DNA from: Phaeodactylum tricornutum CCAP 1055/1
Taxonomy: Eukaryota > Bacillariophyta > Bacillariophyceae > Surirellales > Neidiaceae
Assembly: GCF_000150955.2 (NCBI RefSeq)
Contig: NC_011690.1
Span: 248,001 to 312,000 of the forward strand
Direction: 5' to 3'
DNA length: 64,000 bases
Position numbers and translations under genes: made by a program. The notes beneath the pieces are model-generated. The model did not search any database. It was not told the DNA's origin and saw only the letters and a list, made by a program, of their open reading frames with translations. Each line of letters opens with the position of its first letter. Position 1 is the first letter of the stretch. Shown in pieces: positions 39,956 through 50,249 of the stretch.

Positions 39956-41737
39956 ATGTCACGACGTCGATTATCCTGGACTTGGCGTCTCGTAGTGATC
40001 GCCGCTAGCGTAGTGACGTGGGGGTGCGCGGACGACTGGCATCGGAGCGGACTACCGAACCATCTATCCTCGCCATACGCGGTGTCCGCCGCATCGCTCC
40101 GACTCTACGAACACCGCAACGGAACCGACAACGATATCGCGCTTCCGAGGGATCCACGAATACACCGCAACAGTCTCGTCCGTGAATCAAGGACCACTCG
40201 ACTCGTCACGTCCGACACGGACACGGATCAAGCGCCTTCCTATAACGAACCCCTCTTTCCGGCAACGACGAGACTCCAAAGTTTGAAAGACAAGACGGCA
40301 ACACTTGAAGAACAAAAGAAACCTCTCGCGTTGGAGTTTGAGGATACAGAGTTCGACGATTATACGGACCACCACGAGCAAAGGGAGTTAATGGATCCCA
40401 ACACCGAGGACCCTTCCTCCTTACGGCTAGAATCACCGCTTTCCTATCGTTATTACGGACGCAATCAAGCGCGAACCCACTCGGCTGGATCGATTCCGTT
40501 TATACTTCTCGGACCCAATGTGGATCACTGGAAAATTACGGGCCAAGAATTGGCGGCACGAGGATTCAGTGTCATGGCGTGCGAACGAACCAAGGGGGGC
40601 AGTGATGGTGGCAACAGAGAGAGCTCAAACAGTGCAATAGACGAAACACTGGACGCGGAAATTGGCACCAATTTGGTTCTGGAACTCATGGATGCGCTAC
40701 GCTGGAACAAGGCAGTCTTGGTAGGCTGTGACAGTGAATCCGTCTTGGCCATTCAAGCAGCGGTGCATTTGGCACCCGAACGGATTGTGGGATTTGTATT
40801 GTGCGGGAATCTAGAGAGTGCTCAAGAATTTGCCGCGCAATTTGATGATTCTGCTTCGCGCAATAGTAAAACCCAAGCCTTGGCCATTGATCGATTCCTT
40901 GCGCGCTACTTGGAATGTCCATACACCGTGGTTTGGGACGGAGATGCCCCCATCAACCCTGCGAACGGTGCCACGCCTGGCGTGGGTACCAGTAGCAGTA
41001 TCATGTCCATGATGGATACAGCGACTATAGACCCGTTCCATGGACATCGGAGTTTGGTCGTTGGAGGTGGAACAGCTCCGCATCGACGACGGCCGAAACT
41101 GTTCGCCTGGATTTTGACTCGCTTTGTCGAAGAAAAGATTGCCCCCGCCGTCTCGGTTACGCAAGCCCCTCGTGCTGGCGGTGGCATGATCATGCCACCG
41201 CACCAGACAAATGGGCACGAAGCAACAGAAACGGACACGCCCAAGTGGCACTTCCCACTGGCTTTTCGGCTGAACGAGTTCCTGACACCCGAATCCAGGG
41301 TGGTCGTTGGACGGATGATCGCCTCGGTATTACTCTACGGGACCGCAATGAAGGTGGCTATTGTTCAGTACGAGAATGTACGCGATGGGATCTTCATGGT
41401 ATCTTCCATTCGCCAACGCGCCATCCGAATAGTTGGTTCCGTTTTGGGCTTTTTTGTGGGGCAAGGGACACGTCGTGATCCTAGCAACACTGTGGCGGGA
41501 CATCGACTTGTGTCCCAAGCAGAGCCAAGTCCAATATTCGAAGCGGATCAGGACGAAGTCGAGAAGAAACAATTGGAAACGCTTGAAGAGCACGCGAAAG
41601 AAAAAGAAGACGCCTTCTTGGACGAGCCTACGGCTGACGAGAAAGCCATTGACGGGCCCAAGAAAACCGAACAGAGTGTACCACATCCGTCCGAACAATT
41701 TCGGCCCATTTTCTTTCTAGATCACGTAATAGCATAA
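39956..41737 (+). CDS. secreted or membrane-bound alpha/beta-hydrolase-like protein
   Basis: The frame is open from ATG 39701, but the ATG at 39956 begins MSRRRLSWTWRLVVIAASVV, a good signal peptide ending near VVTWGCADD, so I prefer it (593 residues). After a disordered acidic stretch comes an alpha/beta-hydrolase core: PFILLGPNVDHWKITGQELA, ARGFSVMACER, NLVLELMDALRWNKAVLVG, then the elbow CDSES and IQAAVHLAPERIVGFVLCGN. The elbow aligns so that Asp (residue 259) falls where serine hydrolases have Ser and epoxide hydrolases/dehalogenases have Asp. The small residues of GxSxG are not kept. The C-terminal 200 residues hold a helix (SRVVVGRMIASVLLYGTAM) and an acidic coiled coil. Enzymatic activity is uncertain. 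Confidence 0.65.
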   Translation: MSRRRLSWTWRLVVIAASVVTWGCADDWHRSGLPNHLSSPYAVSAASLRLYEHRNGTDNDIALPRDPRIHRNSLVRESRTTRLVTSDTDTDQAPSYNEPLFPATTRLQSLKDKTATLEEQKKPLALEFEDTEFDDYTDHHEQRELMDPNTEDPSSLRLESPLSYRYYGRNQARTHSAGSIPFILLGPNVDHWKITGQELAARGFSVMACERTKGGSDGGNRESSNSAIDETLDAEIGTNLVLELMDALRWNKAVLVGCDSESVLAIQAAVHLAPERIVGFVLCGNLESAQEFAAQFDDSASRNSKTQALAIDRFLARYLECPYTVVWDGDAPINPANGATPGVGTSSSIMSMMDTATIDPFHGHRSLVVGGGTAPHRRRPKLFAWILTRFVEEKIAPAVSVTQAPRAGGGMIMPPHQTNGHEATETDTPKWHFPLAFRLNEFLTPESRVVVGRMIASVLLYGTAMKVAIVQYENVRDGIFMVSSIRQRAIRIVGSVLGFFVGQGTRRDPSNTVAGHRLVSQAEPSPIFEADQDEVEKKQLETLEEHAKEKEDAFLDEPTADEKAIDGPKKTEQSVPHPSEQFRPIFFLDHVIA

Positions 41738-42323
41738 CAATGTGGTTCGGCGCATCTTGCGTCTGTCGACTGCAATCTACATTTAGAGGTTTACTCCTTC
41801 ATTTCCAATTCCTACAAATTTGAAGTTAGAAGACAAATCATCCAGGGCAATTCACTCCTCTTAGCCTGTACCCACTGTAAATCATTGCGTTGCTTGAGCT
41901 GACATACAAGGAGTTGACCTTATTGCGGCTGTCACAAGTGTAGATGTTCACTGATCCTGCGGGATTAGGCAAATTGTTTTGGTCGTGAATATTGGAATAC
42001 GGAATTCGCTCAATTTTAACAATGTCATTTTGACCTTGATCCGAATGATTTGGGCTCGAACGACATACTTTTCTCCATTCTTCTTTCGTAAGTTTGTTCT
42101 CGACAGGGAACGACGGGAGAGAGTATTGACGGTGAGCGATCCGTGGTTTGGACTCTAGAAAGGTTAAGCACTATAGAACTTCTTTGACAGAGTTCGTTGA
42201 TCGGTAGCTACGCTCTGGAAAGAAACAAGTGAGCTCACCAATCGATTGTTCCAGCCGGGAGATCATATCACAACTGCCACGTCGCAACCAACTTACCCTG
42301 GTTAGCCGGCGTGTGCTCAAAGT
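41738..42323. other. intergenic region
   Basis: About 590 bases between two plus-strand genes. No coding frame, RNA gene or repeat that I can support. Confidence 0.5.
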
Positions 42324-43550
42324 ATGCAACATCGCCATTCAAATTTATCATTCCTATCTCCCCGCACGAAATTAATATTTTGGCTGCTTGTGAGGCTGCT
42401 ATTCATGTCAGTTGCTGCAAGCTCGTCAATGGACTCTGTGACTGTTCCACTGTCTACTTCGCTCGATCAGGACCAGACGAACCAGAAACATACAAGTGAG
42501 AGAGACCTCATTGCTGTCTTTAGCGATGTCGATGGAACACTAGTACATTACCCTTCGGATCTTGATTTATTGCCTAAAATCAAAGGCAACCGGATACTTC
42601 AGCTTCCGCCAAGCGCAACTGGTCTTCGAGGAGTAATTTCCTCCATAACGCTTCAACGTTGTCAAGAAATTCGTCAAGAAGGCGTCGCCCTGGTACTTGT
42701 AAGTGGTATGAGAACTACCACATTGATGAAGAGACTTCCGTACCTGCCAAAAGCAGATGCTTACTGCAGCGAGGCTGGGGGCAGAATTTTCTATCCGGTG
42801 CAGTCTGGAGCTCGTTCCTTTACGCCTGAAGCTTACGACGGCGCCGACGACGAGGCCCTCAAACCGTTCGGTCTATCTGAAGATTTGAAATGGAAAGCGT
42901 TGATGTCTATGGAAGATGCCGCTGGAAAAGACGGTTACAGCGGAAACGAAATATTAGATTTCAAGTCGGTTCAAAAGCCAGTCTCCGAACGCGAAGGCCT
43001 TCTGTGGACTTTTGCGACCGACCTTCTTCGCCGTGGCTATATTCTCGATACCGACGGATATTCCTGTTGCTTTCGTATCAATGAAAAGCAGCAAACAAAT
43101 TCTTCGCTTTTTAATTTACTTTTGAATGGCGCTGTCAGCGTTCCATCAGGCCTATCTACCAGCACGAATCTTGGTTGCGTCGACTTCTATCCGAATACGA
43201 GTGGAAAGAAGAACTGGTAAGTTCTTGACCTTTTCGACTTGCCTGTGCTCTCAAATCGTTTGTTATTCTAAACAAGTTGTGGCTACTGAAGCTGTCAGTA
43301 CATTGCGCAAAAGTTGAGCGGCGGATTGCCGGACGTCTTGAGCGATCATTGTGTATGTCTTTGTGACGACGACAACGATATCGAAATGGCAACCGCCTGC
43401 GCTCATGCATACTTGCCGGATGTAAGCTCCACGAGTCTTGCCGACATGATTCGGTCGAATCCGTCACAATTCACGAGAACACAGGGCAATGGCGTCGAAG
43501 GAACGGCTGCTACGGATGCAGCTCTAGCTTTGGTTTTGCAACGGATATAA
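42324..43550 (+). CDS. HAD-superfamily phosphatase with N-terminal hydrophobic leader
   Basis: Exons 42324-43216 and 43292-43550. The joint uses acceptor ACTGAAG, the only nearby one that keeps frame, giving NCCQYIAQKLSGG and 383 residues in all. HAD motifs: I, VFSDVDGTLVHY (DVDGT at 68-72); II, ALVLVSGMRT; a Cof/sucrose-phosphatase-like cap between them and the end; III, a Lys in VDFYPNTSGKKN; IV, VCLCDDDNDIEMA. The subfamily is IIB, like sucrose-phosphate phosphatase and Cof-type sugar phosphatases. The N-terminus RTKLIFWLLVRLLFMSVAASSS looks like a signal peptide or anchor, with Ser after the probable cut. Secretory or periplastidal location is possible. Substrate unknown. Confidence 0.85.
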
Positions 43551-44097
43551 GGTGTATGTTGTTCGGTATCAGTCGCAAAGAACAACCTCCTGCTGTCCCA
43601 GTTCGCTCATTGCCTATTAGAATGCATCTATTGCGTTCTTGTGCTACTTGAAAGAATAGACTCGAATGAAATCTAAGTGGCAAAGGGCTCGATATAGTCT
43701 CATGGGCGGTTTCGAGCAAAATCTGGTCGAGAGCATCACTGTTTAGATGAATCTTCTGTAGGTCTCAATGTAAGATGCTTCGCTTGAGTTTTTCCGCAAC
43801 TTACTGTAGTTTGGAGTCGAACCCTGTTTGGATACTATTTTTCCTATTTCGGTTACCGCAATTATAGGTTGGTTGGTCTGTAGGAAAGTGCATGCGATTG
43901 TGAGCGTATTTCCGTGAGAACCGACGAGCGGAACCTGCATTGCATTCTAACCGCGCGACCGTGCGTGCGCAGGATTCATGATCGCACTTTTCATTGTGAC
44001 AAATTCCTCGAAATCGCCGATTCGACAGTGAATACATTCCGTATTCACATACCAATACAAATTCGTAGACGAGACACGAAAGAAAGAACCCCGAGCA
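43551..44097. other. intergenic region
   Basis: About 550 bases, without a supported gene. A near copy of the recurrent motif (TCGACAGTGAA, 44022-44032) lies 66 bases before the next start codon. Confidence 0.5.
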
Positions 44098-44676
44098 ATG
44101 GTGCAACGGTCGACTACCTCGATTTCTCTATTACTGCTGGCAATTTCGTTTGTGTGGAGATGCATCGCAACCGAAACGAGTTTGCGAGTCGTGACCCGGG
44201 AAGAACTCGCGGTGCACGACGGCAAACAAAACGACGCCCTGTGGCTCAGCATACTCGGTGAAGTCTACGACGTGACGGCTGGGAAGGAATACTATGGTGA
44301 AAATGGACCGTACTCTGTGTTTGTGGGGAAAGACGGATCGGTTCCGTTCGTGACGGGTACATTTACGGAGGAAGAAGCCGCCAAGCCGTTAAGTGTGTTG
44401 GAACCCCAGCAGATGTACGGAATCGAGAACTGGCGAAGCTTTTACGAGACTGAGGAAAAATACAAATACATAGGAGTACTGGAGGGTGTACTGTACGACA
44501 GAGACGGAAACCCTACCGACGAATTGCTGAGACTACGAGGAGTGTTGGCGGAAGCAAAAGTAGAAGCCGAGCGACGAGAAGCCGCCCGCAAGGAAAAGAT
44601 TCGACAACGGCGACTCAAAAAGGAAGCCGCCGAACAAGCCGCTCAAAACACAGCTAGCAAAAACGGAGAACTGTAA
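44098..44676 (+). CDS. neudesin/neuferricin-like cytochrome b5-type heme-binding protein (MAPR family)
   Basis: Single exon, 192 residues. A signal peptide (MVQRSTTSISLLLLAISFVW, cut near CIATE) is followed by a cytochrome b5-like MAPR domain: VVTREELAVHDGKQNDALWL, ILGEVYDVTAGKEYYGENGP (Tyr residues typical of heme ligation in MAPR), YSVFVGKDGSVPFVTGTFTE, then WRSFYETEEKYKYIGVLEGV and LYDRDGNPT. The order is that of neuferricin/CYB5D2. The C-terminus is a charged helix. Animal relatives bind heme and are secreted or ER-located. A secretory-pathway heme protein is inferred here. Confidence 0.88.
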   Translation: MVQRSTTSISLLLLAISFVWRCIATETSLRVVTREELAVHDGKQNDALWLSILGEVYDVTAGKEYYGENGPYSVFVGKDGSVPFVTGTFTEEEAAKPLSVLEPQQMYGIENWRSFYETEEKYKYIGVLEGVLYDRDGNPTDELLRLRGVLAEAKVEAERREAARKEKIRQRRLKKEAAEQAAQNTASKNGEL

Positions 44677-45225
44677 AGAGACACGTGAATATACCGGCAA
44701 GCATTGACGAGATGCAATGGACTATAACTATCTACCGACATGCCCAACTACCCGGCCTGCTGTTTGCTACTGTAGGTAGTAGTAATGCAAGATTGAACCC
44801 GTTTCCAGGGTCAGGTTTATTGAATCGAATAGACTACGTCATCCGTATGTCCTTCGACATAATATGAAGTTGCAAACCGCCCGTTGCTCCACCAGTCGTT
44901 GTACCACTGGTGATTATCTTATGACAACGGATATTGCGAGAGTGACATTGCCGGCGTGGAAGGCACTGTTACTGGCATCGGTGGCTCCAGATACTTGCGG
45001 GTTGGTCTTGACTGTGAGCGAGTTCTCAAACGAGAGTCCATCTCTAAAGACGGCGACAGAGGAGACAACTTGTCTATTCACAATCAACGAATCTCCAAAG
45101 AGCTGAGTGACGCTGCTCGAGTGCAGTCCCGAGATTCGGAAGACCAGATTTCTTCCGAATTTGTCGTACGACCGGCAATTGTTTGATTACCCAGTGGCGA
45201 GAGATCGAACAGTTCCCATTCCAGA
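44677..45225. other. intergenic region
   Basis: About 550 bases with overlapping small frames that lack coding signal. TTGACTGTGA at 45008-45017. Confidence 0.5.
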
Positions 45226-46816
45226 ATGAGACATCTTCACACCATCGTAGAAGATTCATCGGCACCGTTGGCGTCGTCGTCGCTGCGTAACACAACAAAT
45301 CGAACCTTTGTGGCCTTTGTCATGGAAAGTGTTGTGCATGTGGTTGGCTCCTTGAGCCAATCGGTCTTGATACGGTATACCTTACCGATCGTACATCAGA
45401 TATTGCTAGTAGTCGGATTCCCCGAGGACAGCTTACCAACGCCGGAGGCCTGGACCTACACCTTTCTAGTCGTCGTTGTCACCGCATTTGCGTATAAGCA
45501 CCATTCAGCTCGTCGAAAACAACTGAATCAGGAGCTGTTGGAGGCACAGGCTAAATTACGCTACCTGCAGGAAAAGCTTTTGACACTCCCGAAGGACGAC
45601 ACCAAAAAAGAAGTACGCATTTTCATGGACGGTGCCTTTGATCTGCTTCACTACGGACATATGAATGCGTTTCGTCTTGGTCGTTCACTTGGAACACACC
45701 TGGTGGTCGGAGTCAACTCGGACGAGTCTATCAGCCAATGCAAAGGGCCTCCCCTCATGAACGACGAGGAACGGATGACCATGGTTAGTGCTTGCAAGTT
45801 TGTCGACGAAATCTTGCCCAATTGTCCATACATTATGAATCGCGAATATTTAGACTACGTTATTGAAACGTACAAGATCGATTACGTCATTCATGGTGAC
45901 GACCCGTGCATCGTGGACGGTAAAGATGTATATGCCGCCGCCAAGGAAGCCGGAAAGTACAGGGGAATTCCACGAACGGAAGGAGTTTCCACTACCGACA
46001 TTGTCGGCCGTATGCTCCTCATGACCAAGGAACACCACTATCACAACGAGACTTCCTCGATCGACGAACGAGACGATGAGGTGCCAAAATCTCCTGGAAG
46101 TTCGCGGGAGTGGCTCGGGCGACAATCCAAATTTTTGACGACTAGTCGTATGCTGCAATTATTCAGTGCCGACGTACAGGCACCCACACCACACATGCGG
46201 GTTGTTTACATCGATGGAGCCTGGGACTTATTTCACCCTGGCCACGTGGCGATCCTGAGAGCTGCTCGTGAAGTAAGAAAGCCTGAGTGCTGTTTTTGTG
46301 TTGCCGAATCATCCCGTTACTAACCGATGCCTTTTTTTGGAACCGTAGCGTGGTGATTATCTAATTGTCGGTATTCACGGTGATGCCACCGTCAATCGCG
46401 TTCGGGGAATGAACTTGCCACTCATGAATTTGCATGAACGCGTACTCAGTGTTTTGGGTTGCCGATTCGCTGACGACGTTCTGATTGACGCACCGTATGA
46501 TGTCTCCATGGAAATGATTGCCTCACTTAATATTTCGGAAGTCGTCGGTACCAACGATCACGACATTGGTGAATTTGAGATGAAATCACAGACGCATCGG
46601 TACCGGCATGCGGAACAAGCTGGGTTATTGCATTTGATGGACATTCCGAGCAAATTTAACATGGGACGAATTGTGGAACGCATCCAACGCAATCAGGAAG
46701 CCTACCAAGCCAAATTTGAACGGAAAATGGCAGCAGAGCGAGAATTCTATGAGCAGAAGCGCGCCAGTGAATACGATGCGGCCTTTCATGAAGGAAGAGT
46801 AACTTTTGTGAGCTAG
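45226..46816 (+). CDS. PCYT2: ethanolamine-phosphate cytidylyltransferase
   Basis: Exons 45226-46272 and 46349-46816 (504 residues). The enzyme has two cytidylyltransferase domains. The first has MDGAFDLLHYGHMNAFRLG (HYGH 142-145), VVGVNSDESI and later EGVSTTDIVGRML. The second has YIDGAWDLFHPGHVAIL (HPGH 337-340), then, after the splice, RGDYLIVGIHGDATVN and LIDAPYDVSMEMI. Presence of both HxGH motifs and of RTEGVSTTDIVGR identifies the ethanolamine rather than the choline enzyme. It makes CDP-ethanolamine from CTP and phosphoethanolamine in the Kennedy pathway. The N-terminus has a membrane helix (WTYTFLVVVVTAFAYKHH), as in plant PECT1. A possible poly(A) signal AATAAA is at 46862-46867. 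Confidence 0.96.
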
Positions 46817-46908
46817 CTAGATCCGCCAAACATGAAACTCTTTCCCTCGTTTTTGCCATTCAATAAAGTTATTAGTCGACATTTGTAGTTTGTTATGTAC
46901 ACTCACAG

Positions 46909-48936
46909 TCAACTGATTATTGAGTTGGATCCTTTTCGTTCGTCCACTAGCTTCTTGGTTTTTAAACGTTTTCGCGGAGGGCCTTTACTGTAGCGCATAT
47001 TGCTGAGTTCTTTGTCAGAATCTTCGCTAGAAGACGGGTCCGTCTTCTTATCCGAGTTCCAATCCGAATCGTCGACGGAACCCTCCATCTGCTGTGAGGA
47101 GGAAGAGTCCGTCACAACTGTAGCTTCCCCTTGTCCCAAACAATAGTCTTGTTGATTCGTCAACATTGAAACAGAAGGTTTATTATCGTACGAGTTCCAG
47201 TTTCGTACACGAACTGCAGACTCGTAAGATTGGCGAAGTCCGAGGAGAATAGACCCGGCGGCCTTATCTTCTTCGGTGCGTTGCTTTTGAAGGCTAGGTG
47301 GACGAGGCTTTTTGGAAGAAGCTGCGTGTCGCTTGGCTAAAGATACTGAAGAAGTTCCACTTGCTGCACCTCTAGACACTACAACCCCAGAATTTACACA
47401 TTGCGGCAAATGGGGAGCACAGTCATTACTTGAATGTAAATTCTCCGAAGATTTTTCGTTCTGAGTCAGAGAAAGCAAATGCCGCTCATAGGTCTCTTGC
47501 AATTGTTTCGCAAAAACTTGGCTCTGACGGTCAGAGTCGTTGCTCGATTGAATGGTAGACTTCAAGTGCTGTTCATACGTTGCTTGAAGTTTCTTGGCGA
47601 AATCCTGTGGCTGCAAATCGGAGTTTGTTATAGGCGGCTCTCTGCAAGATGATTGTGGTGGAGGCGAAGCGTGAGTCAAAGACGGTTGCTGTGGGAGCTG
47701 CTGCTGCTGTTGTTGTTGTTGTAGGTTGGCTAGTTGCGACAAGGCCGGGACTAGCGACGCAGCAACCTGTGCAAACGCCCAGGAGGCAACTGCGTTAGAA
47801 ACATCCTGTGAGCTAGGGGCCGCAGCGACAGGGAATGGTCTACGTTTGGGGATGTACGTTTACAAGGTCAGAACAGTATTGGCGATCCGCATGATTGGTC
47901 AGCGAGAGCGAGTACTTACGGCAAGGCTGATACAGAAACAGCGGAAGCTGGAGTGTTCGGTAGTAACCACTGCCCTGAGGCACTGGTTTGAAAAGAAAAG
48001 GGCACTTGTGCGATCGGCGCGGGCGCAAGCTGCTGCGCCCCGAGAGTAGAAAACCCCTGACTCGGAGGAGCTCCCCAGGACTGAACAGTCGGTGCCGTCG
48101 CCGAAGCTGCCACGTTAGGAAGCATCAACTTATCCACTTGTTGAGATAGCGATACTAGCATATCGGAATGAGCTGGAAGCGACAAAGCCGAATGGCCCTC
48201 CTCGACCCGTAGACGGAAGCGGCGCTCCAAGTGATCGAGCTCAGCTTTTGCAATCTGAATTTCTGTCATCGTAGGCTGCACCCTATCCCGAAACTGGTAA
48301 ACCCGACGTCCCAAGCAGGAAGCCCCGGCATACTTTTTAGTGATTCTCATGGGATCGCAGTTTAGTTTGTCGGCGAGGTACGATCTCAATGTCGATCCTT
48401 CTGGGAGTGAAATAAAACCCGTACTGAAGTAGTGAATGATCCGAGAGGTGTACTCTTCTTCCTCAATCTTTAGTAGTCAAAAGAGTGTGAGGAGTAGACG
48501 CGGGACAACCGCATCTTGCTCGGATCTTTGCACTTACCGACCATTTCCCCTTGCGTAATTTGGAGCGATCTCGCTTTTTGTTACCATTTTCGCTTCGCTT
48601 GGTGTCCTGGTCCGGTTTGCTGGTTTTATCGTCACTTTGTGAAGTGGAATTTGTGCTGGCATCGATCGATTCACAGCCTTCGGACGAATTCGTCGTGTTC
48701 TGCTTTGGGAGCGTTTCGGATTGTCCGCTGGTCGAGTTGGTTTTACCTGCAGCGCTGTCCTCGACACTAGTATGTGCGCGTATCCGGGAAATCTGCGTCT
48801 TGTTGGAATTGACTGTGAGCTCCATGCTGGTCGTTGGACACGGGACTGCCTTCTCGGTCAGGTCCGGGACTTTCGCGGTTGCATTAGAATTCCCTTCCTT
48901 TGCTACGTTGCTATTCGCATCGTTGATAGAGTCCAT
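46909..48936 (-). CDS. SANT-like conserved stramenopile protein with poly-Gln tract
   Basis: Three exons on the minus strand: 48936-48538, 48467-47920, 47812-46909, giving 616 residues. Joints were checked by frame: WS to IEEEEYTSR, then a split Pro codon. After an Asn/Ser/Thr-rich start comes the core KLRKGKWSIEEEEYTSRIIH, FSTGFISLPEGSTLRSYLAD, KLNCDPMRITKKYAGASCLG. KGKWxxEEExY resembles the first helix of a Myb/SANT repeat, but the rest differs from Myb. I recall the CDPMRITKK block from other diatom and oomycete proteins of unknown role. The C-terminal half has a poly-Gln tract and two repeats of the type FAKxLQxTYExHL. A nuclear, DNA- or chromatin-related role is inferred. Confidence 0.75.
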
Positions 48937-50249
48937 GGCGGTTGACAGTGAATGTGAGTTGCTACTAGCGTTTGGATCGAAATTGACAGTGAATAACTTG
49001 GCGCTCTCGTCACTCTCGGTACAGACTCGGTGATGGATAAGAAAACCCTGTTCGTATAACGCACTCCGAAAGTGATATGAACCAATGGGGGTCTATTGTG
49101 GACAGAAAAGCAAGAGTTGCAGTGGAGACGCTCGAAACTCCATAAACAACACCATGATGGATACCAATTGGATTACCCTTTCAGTGTCCAAAATTATCTA
49201 AAAAACAAGTAATCAGACCTTGCTCGTTAAACAAAAAAGTACGCAATTTGTTGACAGGTGACGCAATTGATGCAACCGTGCGTACGAAAGGAGCTCAATT
49301 TGATTGGTGGAAATATATACCGATTTCGCTTTACTTAACATATCCTTGAGATCATTCCTCTAAATGGAGTCATCGGCAGGAACCTTTTGTTTTCTGTTCG
49401 ACAGCAGGTGAGAAGTGCGTACTTTGGAACTGCACTGAATATGCCTGTTGACGTCGTTCGGCGCCGATTCTATTGGAACTTCAGTGGTGTCAGGTCACGG
49501 AAGTGAAGTGGACTGCAACCACGAGAAGAATTCAATGTCGCTGGACTTCGGAACTCCGCCATCCCGTCTGTCGTCCCTTTCAGCTTTACTCGGGTTTTCC
49601 TTCTCCATGTGTGATCTGAGGGAACATTTACATTCTGAATTTCACATTCCCTTTTTGTGGCGCTGGAGCCCTTTTTCATTGGAGAGGATGTCCCCCGCCC
49701 AGACACAAGTTGAAGTTCCGGGTTTACAGGGAAGGCTTCCACGACAAATTCTGGCTGGGCGCAGTGGGAAGGAAGCACGAACCAATCGTCGGTCGGGAAA
49801 GTGCAACGGACATTGCGCGGCTGCGGATCGTGCCAATTGGCGCAGGAAATAGTAGGTACAGCCAAATGGTGTGTTACTACAGTTAGCGTTTTCTCGTCCC
49901 CTGCCCTCCCCAACGCTTCCGGTGTTTGCCTCTCGAGGGGGGCTTGGAAACACACGTGGATCTTCTGTCTACTCCATCTTCAAGCCGTGAGTCTCATGGA
50001 TAACTGATTTGCCAGTCGTTACGGTCTAACAGTGTCTTGTCCTTGTCTCTTTCTATTCCGGAAAGATCCTACGGGACTAAGCGTCTGGCAAAACAGAGTT
50101 GCTCTCTCACTTGCTGTTGTTACCTTGCGCAGCGATTCTCTTTCCCTGGGTGAAGCGTAGACTGCGGGGTCCGCTGGGTGTTGTGGTTGTGTTTGTCACT
50201 CCAACTATCGTTGCTGTCGCTTGTAACGCTTAAATCAATTCACAAAAGC
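48937..50249. other. intergenic region of 1.3 kb upstream of the aureochrome
   Basis: Divergent upstream region. TTGACAGTGA at 48942-48951 and 48983-48992 lies 6 and 47 bases from the start of the minus-strand gene. Plus-strand frame 49448-49852 shows no family resemblance and faces an equally long antisense frame. I see no supported gene. Confidence 0.5.
48942..48992. promoter_or_regulatory. two TTGACAGTGA elements upstream of the SANT-like gene
   Basis: Exact 10-base copies at 48942-48951 and 48983-48992, in the same orientation, directly before the ATG at 48936 (minus strand). Proposed as regulatory only because of position and repetition. Confidence 0.35.

Noticed and set aside
49448-49852. 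Plus-strand open frame of 134 codons upstream of the aureochrome
   Set aside because: No family resemblance, equally long frames on the opposite strand, and a composition unlike the neighbouring exons.
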